Source: Confluentibacter flavum
GTDB taxonomy: Bacteria; Bacteroidota; Bacteroidia; Flavobacteriales; Flavobacteriaceae
Assembly (NCBI RefSeq): GCF_002843175.1
Contig: NZ_PJEO01000016.1
Span: 62,001 to 126,000, forward strand
Direction: 5' to 3'
Length of the DNA: 64,000 nt
Under the pieces are notes generated by a model that saw only the letters and a list, made by a program, of their open reading frames with translations, searched no databases and was not told the origin of the DNA. This document shows, piece after piece, positions 56,051 through 63,133 of the stretch. A program made the translations under genes and the position numbers. Every line of letters starts with the position of its first letter. Positions within the stretch are counted from its first letter, which is position 1.

Positions 56051-56239
56051 CTAAATTTGCATCCTAGTTCCGTTTTTAGATCTTCTCCTTTTAGGGGTTT
56101 TACTTGTCAAAACAACTAAAACAATAGTTAGAGCAACAAACAATATAGCATATAAGACATGGTATATTATTTTCCATAATACCTTGAGAAACGACAATAT
56201 TCTATTTTTTTGACTTTCACTTAACTTTTTGATTTTCAT
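56051..56239 (-). CDS. Element-borne 62-residue membrane protein
   Basis: Basic N-terminus (MKIKKLSESQKNRILSFLK), one long hydrophobic helix (LYAILFVALTIVLVVL, about residues 29-44) and a strongly basic tail (KTPKRRRSKNG). No family recognised. Last gene before the left end of the element, in the usual cargo position. Could act at the inner membrane. Confidence 0.5.
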   Translation of the reverse strand: MKIKKLSESQKNRILSFLKVLWKIIYHVLYAILFVALTIVLVVLTSKTPKRRRSKNGTRMQI

Positions 56240-56355
56240 TTTTTAAATGCTAGAATATTTGTCAAGACTATGACCAGTTTTAAAACTCCTACCTTCGTTA
56301 TGGTGTTGTGCCGTATAGATTTACGACCTCCATACGCTCGTTTAGTTCTAATCTG

Positions 56356-56691
56356 TTAAACTCGTATAAAGTCATTAAATCTATTAATTCTCTTAATTTG
56401 GTGCAGAATTAGTCTTTTAAACCAAATATGATATTTAGTTATTGCTCCGTTTGGGAATGGTGCAACTTCAATCTTATATAATTCATAACCTCTATTGTTA
56501 AATATTTTAATTAAGTGAATTTGACTTTTTGCAAGGAATTTATTTTCCGTAATAGTGCCATTTTCATCTGAAATTTGAACATTTTTTATATAGGTTTCTT
56601 TTTGGTCATTATCCCAATATTGAATGTACAAATCTTGAGAGTAACAATTGAAACCAAAAAGAATAAATGTGATAATGAATATTTTTTTCAT
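56356..56691 (-). CDS. Element-borne small secreted protein
   Basis: A 111-residue protein. A clean signal peptide (residues 1-18, ending NCYS) precedes a mature part that is beta-rich with many Tyr, Ile and Asn (YIQYWDNDQKETYIKNVQIS), possibly a carboxypeptidase-regulatory-like or Ig-like strand set. No motif of known enzyme or toxin was recognised. It lies between two single-helix proteins in the element. Confidence 0.55.
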   Translation of the reverse strand: MKKIFIITFILFGFNCYSQDLYIQYWDNDQKETYIKNVQISDENGTITENKFLAKSQIHLIKIFNNRGYELYKIEVAPFPNGAITKYHIWFKRLILHQIKRINRFNDFIRV

Positions 56692-56713
56692 AATAAATAA
56701 GTTTAATTAAAAG

Positions 56714-56857
56714 TTAAATGTAAGATAGTGTCAATTCTATAAGTTTATAAACTCCATAACATACTAAACCAATAGTAAGTACAACAAACTTTAACTTTCC
56801 AACAACCCACCAGTAAGGTTTATATATATTGTTTTGGTTCATTTTTCTTATAGTCAT
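56714..56857 (-). CDS. Element-borne 47-residue membrane protein
   Basis: The frame reads MTIRKMNQNNIYKPYWWVVG, followed by a hydrophobic helix (VVLTIGLVCYGVYKLIELTL). It is followed, 22 bases later on the same strand, by the secreted protein gene. Too short for standard calling; family unknown. Confidence 0.45.
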   Translation of the reverse strand: MTIRKMNQNNIYKPYWWVVGKLKFVVLTIGLVCYGVYKLIELTLSYI

Positions 56858-56945
56858 ATTTCATTGAATAAATATAGTAAATTGTTTATTACTCAAGTAA
56901 GTTTTATACCCCCCTACCTAAAAAAATCAAAGAGTAAAAACATAA

Positions 56946-56971
56946 CTAACAAGCGATGTACAGACTGTTAG
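56946..56971. repeat. Inverted repeat in the intergenic region of the element
   Basis: CTAACA - 14 nt - TGTTAG, in the 351-bp gap 56858-57208 that also holds the iterons. Could be part of an origin or a processing site; nothing else in the gap looks like a gene. Confidence 0.35.
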
Positions 56972-57080
56972 CCCTTTATAGATTTTACCCCATACCCCTT
57001 ATTATTTTTATAAAATAACTCTCTTTAATAGTTTATATATCTATTTTTTTTGTTTCTGTTTTTAGTATATATTATTCATG

Positions 57081-57193
57081 TAATATACTCCATAGTAGGT
57101 GTGTAATATATTCCATAGTAGGTGTGTATTATATTATATAGGGGTGGTGCAATTTTTATACTGGGTGGTGCAGAAATTGACAAGGGTAGTGCA
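57081..57193. repeat. Iteron-like tandem repeats (candidate origin)
   Basis: Two 23-bp tandem copies, TAATATAyTCCATAGTAGG+TGTG (57081-57103, 57104-57126, one mismatch), are followed by three copies of GGGTrGTGCA at 57142, 57163 and 57184, exactly 21 bp apart. They lie 15 bases after the stop of the Rep-like gene. Regular spacing near two helical turns next to a winged-helix protein is the layout of a plasmid-type replication origin (inference). Confidence 0.65.
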
Positions 57194-57208
57194 ATTTTGA
57201 TGCTAGAT

Positions 57209-57838
57209 TTATTTTAAATAATCTGTATGTATTTTTCCATATATCTTAAATTGAACTGCATTTAAAAGATGAAAATATATTTCTTTTGAATTATAGTTGT
57301 AATCATTTTCGTTTCTTGTATCATTAAAATCATCAATAAACTTCTTAAAACTTATTTTGTCCTTAAAATATTGCTCCCATTCATTTTTAAAAGATTTCCA
57401 TAAATGCGGTTTATATTGCTCTAAATAGTTGGTTGGTTTAATTGTATAGTCAAGATTGAAACATAATTCAATCAATTGTTTATTTACATTTACATAACGG
57501 TCTTTCCGTTTAATCACTTTAATTTTAACTAATCCATTTACTTTTAGAAGTCTAAAATGTTTTTTAAACATGCTCTCTTTAATACCTAGATAAATTAAGT
57601 TATCCAATATGTAGTTTGTATTCATTAAAACATATTTTTCGTTTTCAAATAACAATTGTGGCATATTATTATTTTTATGAAATTCATCTAATATAAACCC
57701 CATAATCATACAATGATATACATTGAAATAACCATCATTGATATTGTTAATAACATGATAATCTTTAAAAGCCTTATAATTTATGTATGAGCCATATTTA
57801 TAATTGACTTGGTTATCTGTATTCTGTTTATTTTTCAT
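57209..57838 (-). CDS. Winged-helix, Rep-like protein of the element
   Basis: A 209-residue soluble protein. The pattern YHCMIMGFILDEFHKNN, then NTNYILDNLIYLGIKESMFKKHFRLLKVNGLVKIKVIKRKDRYVNVN (in segments, residues ~42-120), is that of winged-helix domains of replication initiators and phage replisome organizers, where helices recognise DNA and a wing follows (GLVKIK...RYVNV). No Walker A motif. The iterons directly after its stop support a role as initiator. It starts 15 bases after the 177-residue gene. Alternative: a transcriptional regulator. Confidence 0.55.
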   Translation of the reverse strand: MKNKQNTDNQVNYKYGSYINYKAFKDYHVINNINDGYFNVYHCMIMGFILDEFHKNNNMPQLLFENEKYVLMNTNYILDNLIYLGIKESMFKKHFRLLKVNGLVKIKVIKRKDRYVNVNKQLIELCFNLDYTIKPTNYLEQYKPHLWKSFKNEWEQYFKDKISFKKFIDDFNDTRNENDYNYNSKEIYFHLLNAVQFKIYGKIHTDYLK

Positions 57839-57853
57839 TAAATTTATAAAGTA

Positions 57854-58387
57854 TTAACGTTGCCCGTTTATACAAACATTTGAACAAACTAAAGAGCTGG
57901 TTAACAGCTCTTTTTTTGTTATACCATGTTTGATATAATGTTCTTTAAGAAAGTGTTTTAATATCTCTTTTTTACGGACATAGAAGTCTTTAAATATATC
58001 AACTGTTAACCCTTTATGTAAATCATTACTTTGTATAATTACTAAATGTTGAGGTGTTTCAAAGTTGGTGCCTTTGGCTGTTTTGGTTGTTAGGTTTAAT
58101 TCTCTCGAAATATTGCCCTCTAAAACATTATTGATATTTGTTTTAGCCAGTCCAGTACGTGAACACCGTTTCCAGTTTGTTTCATCTCTAAAATATAACC
58201 AGTAATCAAAATCACGGCTCCTGTCATGGAAACCATTGTCAAACTCAAGTCTAATTATTTCAGTAAATAACGGCTCGTTAATAACCTCGTCATTACTTTG
58301 TAAACCATAATTTATAATGGTTTTTGTTTCGTTTGTAGATGTTTGAAAATAAACAGCTCTTATAAATTCTATATTGCCCGTTTCCAT
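57854..58387 (-). CDS. Element protein of unknown function, 177 residues
   Basis: Soluble, no signal. Early residues GNIEFIRAVYFQTSTNETKT and the acidic-aromatic DRSRDFDYWLYFRDETNWKRCSRTG suggest a compact alpha/beta fold; the C-terminal third is basic and helical (YVRKKEILKHFLKEHYIKHG) and ends with cysteines (CSNVCINGQR). Not recognised. It starts 4 bp after the HTH gene stop and precedes the Rep-like gene, so these three form one operon. Confidence 0.55.
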   Translation of the reverse strand: METGNIEFIRAVYFQTSTNETKTIINYGLQSNDEVINEPLFTEIIRLEFDNGFHDRSRDFDYWLYFRDETNWKRCSRTGLAKTNINNVLEGNISRELNLTTKTAKGTNFETPQHLVIIQSNDLHKGLTVDIFKDFYVRKKEILKHFLKEHYIKHGITKKELLTSSLVCSNVCINGQR

Positions 58388-58391
58388 TGTC

Positions 58392-58670
58392 TTACTTATT
58401 AGAGTTATACAATGTTTCGGTTACTTCTTTACGACTGAAATATGTTTTATTACCCATTTTATAGGGTTTTAAAATACCTTTATTCATCCAGTCATGCAAA
58501 CAGACTAAAGAAATTTTTAGGAGTTTAGCCGTTTCATTTCTTGACATAAATTCTTCCGGCTCTTTTGGTATGAAGTTTTGTTTTAATTCATCTAATTGAG
58601 CCTTGATTTTTTCATCAATTAGGTTTGCTAGTGCATTTGGTGTAGTACCTAAAAATTGTATTGTTTCCAT
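58392..58670 (-). CDS. Excisionase-type helix-turn-helix protein
   Basis: 92 residues. The C-terminal half, EEFMSRNETAKLLKISLVCLHDWMNKGILKPYKMGNKTYFSRKEV in consecutive segments, is the HTH_17/MerR-like DNA-binding fold of excisionases and element regulators. The N-terminal half is helical. It begins just after a perfect 9-bp dyad (58701-58729) that could be its own operator. Likely role: recombination directionality and/or control of the rep operon. Confidence 0.75.
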   Translation of the reverse strand: METIQFLGTTPNALANLIDEKIKAQLDELKQNFIPKEPEEFMSRNETAKLLKISLVCLHDWMNKGILKPYKMGNKTYFSRKEVTETLYNSNK

Positions 58671-58700
58671 AATTAATATTTTAAATTATGGTGCAATATC

Positions 58701-58729
58701 TTAACTCTATTTAGGGTATTTAGAGTTAA
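58701..58729. promoter_or_regulatory. Perfect dyad, candidate operator of the element
   Basis: TTAACTCTA (58701-58709) and TAGAGTTAA (58721-58729) form a perfect 9-bp inverted repeat with an 11-nt spacer, itself nearly symmetric. It lies 31 bases upstream of the HTH gene start and right after a terminator. GGTGCAAT (58690-58697), shared with the iterons, lies between it and the gene. Confidence 0.55.
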
Positions 58730-58732
58730 AAA

Positions 58733-58750
58733 AAGGGGATTTATCCCCTT
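58733..58750 (-). terminator. Terminator between integrase and HTH/rep modules
   Basis: On the minus strand AAGGGG - ATAAAT - CCCCTT followed by five T. The stem includes the stop codon of the 274-residue gene. It separates the integrase unit from the HTH-rep unit. Confidence 0.7.
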
Positions 58751-59565
58751 GTAAATTCATGTAAGTAAAAATCAAACTTACTAGAGTAATAATTACTACT
58801 TGTTAAATCCTCAATATTTAAATGTGGGTTTTTTGGGTTTAATTCGCAAATTTCATTAAAATTCTTATTCCAGTAGATAGCAAAGTCATTTAAAGAACTT
58901 CTAATTTTAAAAGGGGTATTTTTATTTTCATCACTATTTTTATAATACATTTTAAATGTAATATGTTTTAATGCCGTTTTAACTTTTGGCTCGTTATTCC
59001 TTAACCATTTATCAACTAAATAATTAAAAAACAATTCACTTTTAATTTTATCGTTATTTAAAAAAACTAAATCCCCCTGTGAAGTTTGTTCGTTTTTATC
59101 TAAATTATTGAATAGCGTTTCAATTCTTAAATTATAGTACGATAGTTTTATACTATTTCTTAAGTCATTAAGACGATCCAAAAAGAATTTTTGAAGCTCC
59201 TTTTGTTCTTTAATTATTGATTTTTCGGTATAATCATTTACTTCTTTATCATTAAATAATTCTTTCGAAATTTTTAATTGTTGAATGTGGTCAAATTTGA
59301 ACTTAGGATATACAATTAATTGTTCTAAATCTTCTTTATTAATTTCAACTTCATTTTTAAATTCAATCCTCAATAAAAACGATTTATCTCCAAACTTTTT
59401 AATTATTTTCTTTTTTTTTCTTTTGTAAAAATCTAAATATTCTTGATTTGAATTATTAATGACACTACTATCAAATACTTCCTTTCTAACAAACAATACA
59501 GCATCTTTTAATTCATTTTCAATTAATATAATAAAATCATCTATACTGTTAATTTCAATATCCAT
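58741..59565 (-). CDS. Element protein of unknown function, 274 residues
   Basis: Soluble, Lys/Glu/Asn-rich, helical. N-terminal IDDFIILIENELKDAVLFVRKEVF, a basic central part (FYKRKKKKIIKKFG), a helical middle (LDRLNDLRNSIKLSYYNLRIETLF), and a C-terminal segment ELFFNYLVDKWLRNNEPKVK, then FKIRSSLNDFAIYWNKNFNEI. I recognise no family; proteins of similar size and position occur in other Bacteroidota integrase elements. Its stop is inside a terminator hairpin. Confidence 0.6.
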   Translation of the reverse strand: MDIEINSIDDFIILIENELKDAVLFVRKEVFDSSVINNSNQEYLDFYKRKKKKIIKKFGDKSFLLRIEFKNEVEINKEDLEQLIVYPKFKFDHIQQLKISKELFNDKEVNDYTEKSIIKEQKELQKFFLDRLNDLRNSIKLSYYNLRIETLFNNLDKNEQTSQGDLVFLNNDKIKSELFFNYLVDKWLRNNEPKVKTALKHITFKMYYKNSDENKNTPFKIRSSLNDFAIYWNKNFNEICELNPKNPHLNIEDLTSSNYYSSKFDFYLHEFTRG

Positions 59566-59582
59566 TTGAACAAATGACTTAG

Positions 59583-59762
59583 TTAAACCGAGGTTTTATT
59601 TCTCCATTCTTTATAATTCTTATACGGTTTTTGACCTGTAATAAATTCAATCTCATTGTTTAAATAATTAAAAGCATCTTTAGATGTTTTATAAAATGGT
59701 AGAACCATAAAATATGTTTCGTAAAATCCTATTGAAGTTTCAAGGTTTAAATTTGTTTTCAT
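59583..59762 (-). CDS. Small protein coupled to the integrase
   Basis: 59 residues starting MKTNLNLETSIGFYETYFMV, ending EWRNKTSV. The ATG overlaps the integrase TGA in an ATGA (59759-59762), so it should be translated with the integrase. No family recognised. The position suggests an integrase accessory factor (inference). Just under the usual length limit, so easily missed. Confidence 0.6.
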   Translation of the reverse strand: MKTNLNLETSIGFYETYFMVLPFYKTSKDAFNYLNNEIEFITGQKPYKNYKEWRNKTSV

Positions 59763-61072
59763 GCGGTTTCAGTTTTTACAATATCGAGTTTAGATTTTTT
59801 ACTTTTCTTTAGCTCCTGGACTTGCCAAAATTCGTTTAATACATTTGCATTATCTTTTGGGGTTTTACCTATGTAGTTTAAAAACATTCTTTCAGTTGTA
59901 TGCCCTGTTACTGCCATAATAACGGGTGTTGGTAATTTTCCGTAATGGTTTGTAGCAAATGAACGTCTGCAAATATGACTTGAAACTAATTCGTGTTTTT
60001 TATATTCGCCTTTTTCCTTTCGCCAAACTTTTGATTTTAATTTAACATTTTTGGATCCATCAACGAACTCATTAATTTTAACTTCACTACAAACAGTTTT
60101 AATGTATAAATTAAAATTTTGACTTGATATTGCTCTAGGAAATTCCCCGTTGAGGTTTTTTAATATTTCTTTTACTTGAGGATGCAAAGGCAAGATGATT
60201 TTTTGCCCTGTTTTTTGAGCCGTGTATTCAATAAAACCATTATTTACATTGTTTCTGGTAAACCTCAACAAATCACTAACCCTTGCACCAGTCCAAACGC
60301 CAATTATTAACCAATTACGAGCATTATCTAAATAAGGGATTTTACTAAAATCATGTTTGAAAATGGTTTCTATCTCATTTTCATTAAGAGTAATAAAACT
60401 TACTTTTTCTTTTGTTGCTCTAAATTCTCCATTCAAAACAACTGGATTTATTTTTATACCGTATTTTTTCGCATCAATACAAATCGTTTTTATGTAATTG
60501 ATATAACGACCAGTAGTGTTGAGGTTTAATTTTTCAACATTGATTAAATAATTTTTAAAGTCTTTATAAAATTTTAAATCTATTTGTTCAAAAGTGTATG
60601 GTTTCTTTTGATTGGTTTCAAATGCACCAACTTTGTTTATTATGGTAGTATAACGTTTTAAAGTGTTTTCAGTCACTCCTGTTTTACCGCTAATTTGAAC
60701 TTTTGTATTTAAAGTTTCTTTGTAATACTTTGAATAATCTAAGAAGTAGTTTAAATCTGTTTTGCTGTTTTGATTAAAATAGCACTTAATAGTTAAATTT
60801 AACCATTCAGAATTGATAATTCCCCCATTTGAATAGTGGTCGTTAAAACTATTCAAAATAGTTGTTCTAAGACCGTTTAAATCATTCTGTAAATTCTTTT
60901 TATCTTGAAACTCTGAAATTTGTTTAACAGCTCCTTTGTCGCTATTCCAGTATTTAGGGTCTATTAATAACGAAGTTGAGCGTTTTAAATCTATTTTACG
61001 CCCTTGAGTGAAGCGTAAATAAATAGTAGTAGGGTTTTGATTCCCTTTAGTGAAATACTTTAAAGAAGCCAT
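59759..61072 (-). CDS. Tyrosine recombinase (integrase) of the element
   Basis: 437 residues. Arm-binding N-terminus (TKGNQNPTTIYLRFTQGRKI), core-binding domain (residues ~100-200) and catalytic domain with R in WTGARVSDLLRF, HxxR-type SSHICRRSFATN, His in VTGHTTERM and nucleophile Tyr in FLNYIGKT. This is the phage-integrase/Bacteroidota SAM-like family. It reads away from attR, whose core is 207 bp from its start. It should catalyse integration at tRNA-Leu. Confidence 0.95.
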   Translation of the reverse strand: MASLKYFTKGNQNPTTIYLRFTQGRKIDLKRSTSLLIDPKYWNSDKGAVKQISEFQDKKNLQNDLNGLRTTILNSFNDHYSNGGIINSEWLNLTIKCYFNQNSKTDLNYFLDYSKYYKETLNTKVQISGKTGVTENTLKRYTTIINKVGAFETNQKKPYTFEQIDLKFYKDFKNYLINVEKLNLNTTGRYINYIKTICIDAKKYGIKINPVVLNGEFRATKEKVSFITLNENEIETIFKHDFSKIPYLDNARNWLIIGVWTGARVSDLLRFTRNNVNNGFIEYTAQKTGQKIILPLHPQVKEILKNLNGEFPRAISSQNFNLYIKTVCSEVKINEFVDGSKNVKLKSKVWRKEKGEYKKHELVSSHICRRSFATNHYGKLPTPVIMAVTGHTTERMFLNYIGKTPKDNANVLNEFWQVQELKKSKKSKLDIVKTETA

Positions 61073-61123
61073 AATAAACTAACTAACATTTGAACAAATC
61101 AAATATAGCAAATAATTTGAATG

Positions 61124-61199
61124 GTGCCGACATGGTGTACAACATTTGATTAATTTATACTAATTATTGCTAACCTCAACTAATTTCAAAGGGTTTTGA
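61124..61199. repeat. Right terminal direct-repeat pair of the element
   Basis: The 21-bp motif at 61124-61144 (GTGCCGACATGG..., ending TACAACA; two differences from 55990) and TTTCAAAGGGTTTTGA (61184-61199; one extra G relative to 55957). Same orientation as the left copies, order reversed relative to the att core. Confidence 0.5.
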
Positions 61200-61278
61200 A
61201 AATCGTTGATAACAGTAATAAAATAAAGGGTTTTAAAGTGTTTTTAGAGAATTTAAAAGACTAACAAAATTAATTAGA

Positions 61279-61300
61279 TTCAATTCCCGCCTTGAGTACA
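61279..61300 (+). repeat. attR: partial tRNA-Leu 3' end
   Basis: TTCAATTCCCGCCTTGAGTA plus CA, one mismatch to attL in 22 bp. Preceded by unrelated AT-rich sequence, so no second tRNA. The 359-bp stretch 61073-61431 contains this site, the terminal repeats and the displaced terminator, no gene. Confidence 0.85.
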
Positions 61301-61308
61301 ACCTTAAA

Positions 61309-61347
61309 AGCCTAACACTTATAAAAACATAAGTGTTAGGCTTTTTT
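61309..61347 (+). terminator. Displaced native terminator of tRNA-Leu
   Basis: AGCCTAACACTTAT - AAAAAC - ATAAGTGTTAGGCT, a perfect 14-bp stem with a T run, 8 bases after attR. Before insertion it would have followed tRNA-Leu directly. It may also serve the minus-strand dehydratase-like gene's 3' side. Confidence 0.85.
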
Positions 61348-61431
61348 ACTCATACAAATCCCCGAGCATTACATTTTATCTGTATTAATCTTCATTTAAG
61401 AAATTGAAAAAACTTATACCTATATATAATC

Positions 61432-62730
61432 CTATTGAAAAAAAGGTATTCCAGGCGTAGCATATTTGCGCATGCCCTCCTCATTTATTTCCACTCCAAG
61501 TCCTGGCTTGTCCGGTAAAGGAATGTAGCCGTCTTTAGTTAAAAAATCACCATCAAAAGTGACAATTTCCTTATACATATCATTTTCATGGAAGTAAATC
61601 TGCCACTCAAGTATAAGGAAGTTTGGTACGGCTGCACATACATGTGCCGATGATATGGCGCCAAGATATGAGGCAACCATGTGTGGCGCAAAAGGAACAT
61701 TATAGGTGTTGGCCATATTCGCTATACGCAGTCCCTCTCCTAACCCTCCACATTTTTGAAGATCGGGCATGATAACATCTACAGCACCAATTTCTAAAGG
61801 ATGTCTAAAACCATAGGTCAAGTACCAATTTTCACCACCGCAAATAGGAGTAGTGGTTGATTCACGAATGCGAGCATAAGATTCTGGAACTTCAGCCGGC
61901 ACTGGTTCTTCCAACCACATTAAATTGTATGGTTCCAAAGCCTTAGCTATTTTCATGCCCGAAACCTCGTCAAAACGCCCATGACAGTCTACACAAATAT
62001 CAATATCATTGCCTACAGCCTCCCGAACTGCAGCGATTTGGCTTTCCATGCGCCTCAACTCTGGAATACTCACGCTCCAGTTGTATTGGTCTAATTTATT
62101 CGGGTCTTGACGATCATCAATATCAAATTTTACAGCCGTAAAACCATATTTATCAACATCTTCCTTTGCTCTTCTGCCCATCTCATCTGCCGCAAGCCTG
62201 CTACCTGCCGTATCGCAATAAACTCGTATCTTGTCACGAAATTTACCTCCCATTAACTGGTAAACCGGCAATCCTAAGGCCTTGCCCACCAAGTCCCACA
62301 AAGCGGTTTCTATTGCCGTCATCACACATACATACATACCGGCTTGAGCGCCTTTAAAGAGGCCTCCTCTGCGCATTTCTTCCTGAAGCCTATTAATATT
62401 CAAGGGATTTTTACCGATTAAGTGATTTTGAGCTAAATGGTTCACAACGTAATAAGTACCGTAAACACCATCAACCCCTTGACCATGACCAACAATGTCC
62501 TGATTTGTATAGATCTTGACAAAAAGGCTATGTTCATTGCGAATAAATCCGCATTTTACCGCGGTAATCTTAAGATCTGACGGTGCTGAAGACTTTGGTG
62601 TTCTTTCCACAGAAGATGCCAGCCCATTATAGGACGTGGCTAACATCGCGCCTGTAACACCTAGAGTGGTTTTAGACAAAAAGGAACGACGGGAAGATTT
62701 TTCACTAAGGAATGAGGAAAATAATTTCAT
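61432..62730 (-). CDS. Enolase-superfamily sugar-acid dehydratase-like protein, Tat-exported
   Basis: 432 residues. A twin-arginine signal (SSRRSFLSKTTLGVTGAML, residues ~12-30) is followed by a mandelate racemase/MLE-type fold. Metal ligands are visible in CVDCHGRFD (Asp), WLEEPVP (Glu) and CGGENWY (Glu). DxH in VDCHGR and the late His in PFAPHMVASY are as in D-galactonate dehydratase-type members, so it probably dehydrates an aldonic acid in the periplasm. The substrate cannot be named. No sugar operon is adjacent; the next gene region is a transposase remnant. Confidence 0.82.
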   Translation of the reverse strand: MKLFSSFLSEKSSRRSFLSKTTLGVTGAMLATSYNGLASSVERTPKSSAPSDLKITAVKCGFIRNEHSLFVKIYTNQDIVGHGQGVDGVYGTYYVVNHLAQNHLIGKNPLNINRLQEEMRRGGLFKGAQAGMYVCVMTAIETALWDLVGKALGLPVYQLMGGKFRDKIRVYCDTAGSRLAADEMGRRAKEDVDKYGFTAVKFDIDDRQDPNKLDQYNWSVSIPELRRMESQIAAVREAVGNDIDICVDCHGRFDEVSGMKIAKALEPYNLMWLEEPVPAEVPESYARIRESTTTPICGGENWYLTYGFRHPLEIGAVDVIMPDLQKCGGLGEGLRIANMANTYNVPFAPHMVASYLGAISSAHVCAAVPNFLILEWQIYFHENDMYKEIVTFDGDFLTKDGYIPLPDKPGLGVEINEEGMRKYATPGIPFFQ

Positions 62731-62825
62731 TGTTTTTGATTATTTAATTGGTTGGTATTCATAAATATAATAAAAATACAAATAGCTTTTTGGAAGCTGC
62801 CTCAATAAAAATTTGGAAAATTAAG

Positions 62826-63057
62826 GTTGGGTTCCTTCTTCCACACAAAAAAAAGACCTTGTATAGTAAACCAAATGCTGATGCAACTTATATGCGTATG
62901 AAGGAAGATCATATGCAAAATGGACAGCTAAAACCCGGATATAACGCACCAACATCAAATGATTTTAGACGGTTTCATTAAAAGGAATAGAAAAAACAGA
63001 ATTAGAGTTCGGTTTAATGGAATTGCACATAATTTAAGAAAGAAAATTGTTGCTTAA
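62826..63057 (+). pseudogene. Remnant of an IS1182-type transposase
   Basis: A frame at ~62868-62960 encodes [18 protein letters not shown] then LKPGYN, a hallmark block of IS1182-family DDE transposases. The C-terminal motif appears as EFGLM (63005-63019) and, in another frame, GIAHNLRKKIV followed by a stop (63019-63057), so an internal deletion and frameshifts have destroyed it. No inverted repeats were identified. It occupies most of the 403-bp gap 62731-63133. Confidence 0.7.
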
Positions 63058-63079
63058 AGGCTATCATCAAATAAAAAAA

Positions 63080-63106
63080 CCGTCTCAAATTTTAGTGTTG
63101 AGACGG
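63080..63106 (-). terminator. Intrinsic terminator of pyk
   Basis: CCGTCTCAA - ATTTTAGTG - TTGAGACGG, perfect 9-bp stem, with a run of seven T on the minus-strand side (and T-rich on the other side), 28 bases after the pyk stop. Confidence 0.85.
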
Positions 63107-63133
63107 CTTCTTTTTTTTTAATTTATTCTGCTC

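Larger units (their letters stand above)
55912..61300. mobile_element. Integrated element at the tRNA-Leu 3' end
   Basis: The tRNA-Leu 3' end (55912-55933) recurs at 61279-61300 with one mismatch in 22 bp, giving attL and attR 5.37 kb apart. Inside, all genes are on the minus strand: a tyrosine recombinase near attR, a coupled 59-residue protein, an unknown, an excisionase-like HTH protein, another unknown, a winged-helix Rep-like protein, iterons, and three very small proteins. The sequence is visibly more AT-rich than its neighbours. The original tRNA terminator now lies outside attR. No relaxase, coupling protein, phage structural or resistance gene was seen, so the class (IME, plasmid-derived or satellite) is open. 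Confidence 0.88.

Noticed and set aside
55940-61300. CRISPR array or toxin-antitoxin system in the element
   Set aside because: The repeats at 57081-57193 are tandem without unique spacers of equal length, and none of the small proteins shows a known toxin or antitoxin motif.
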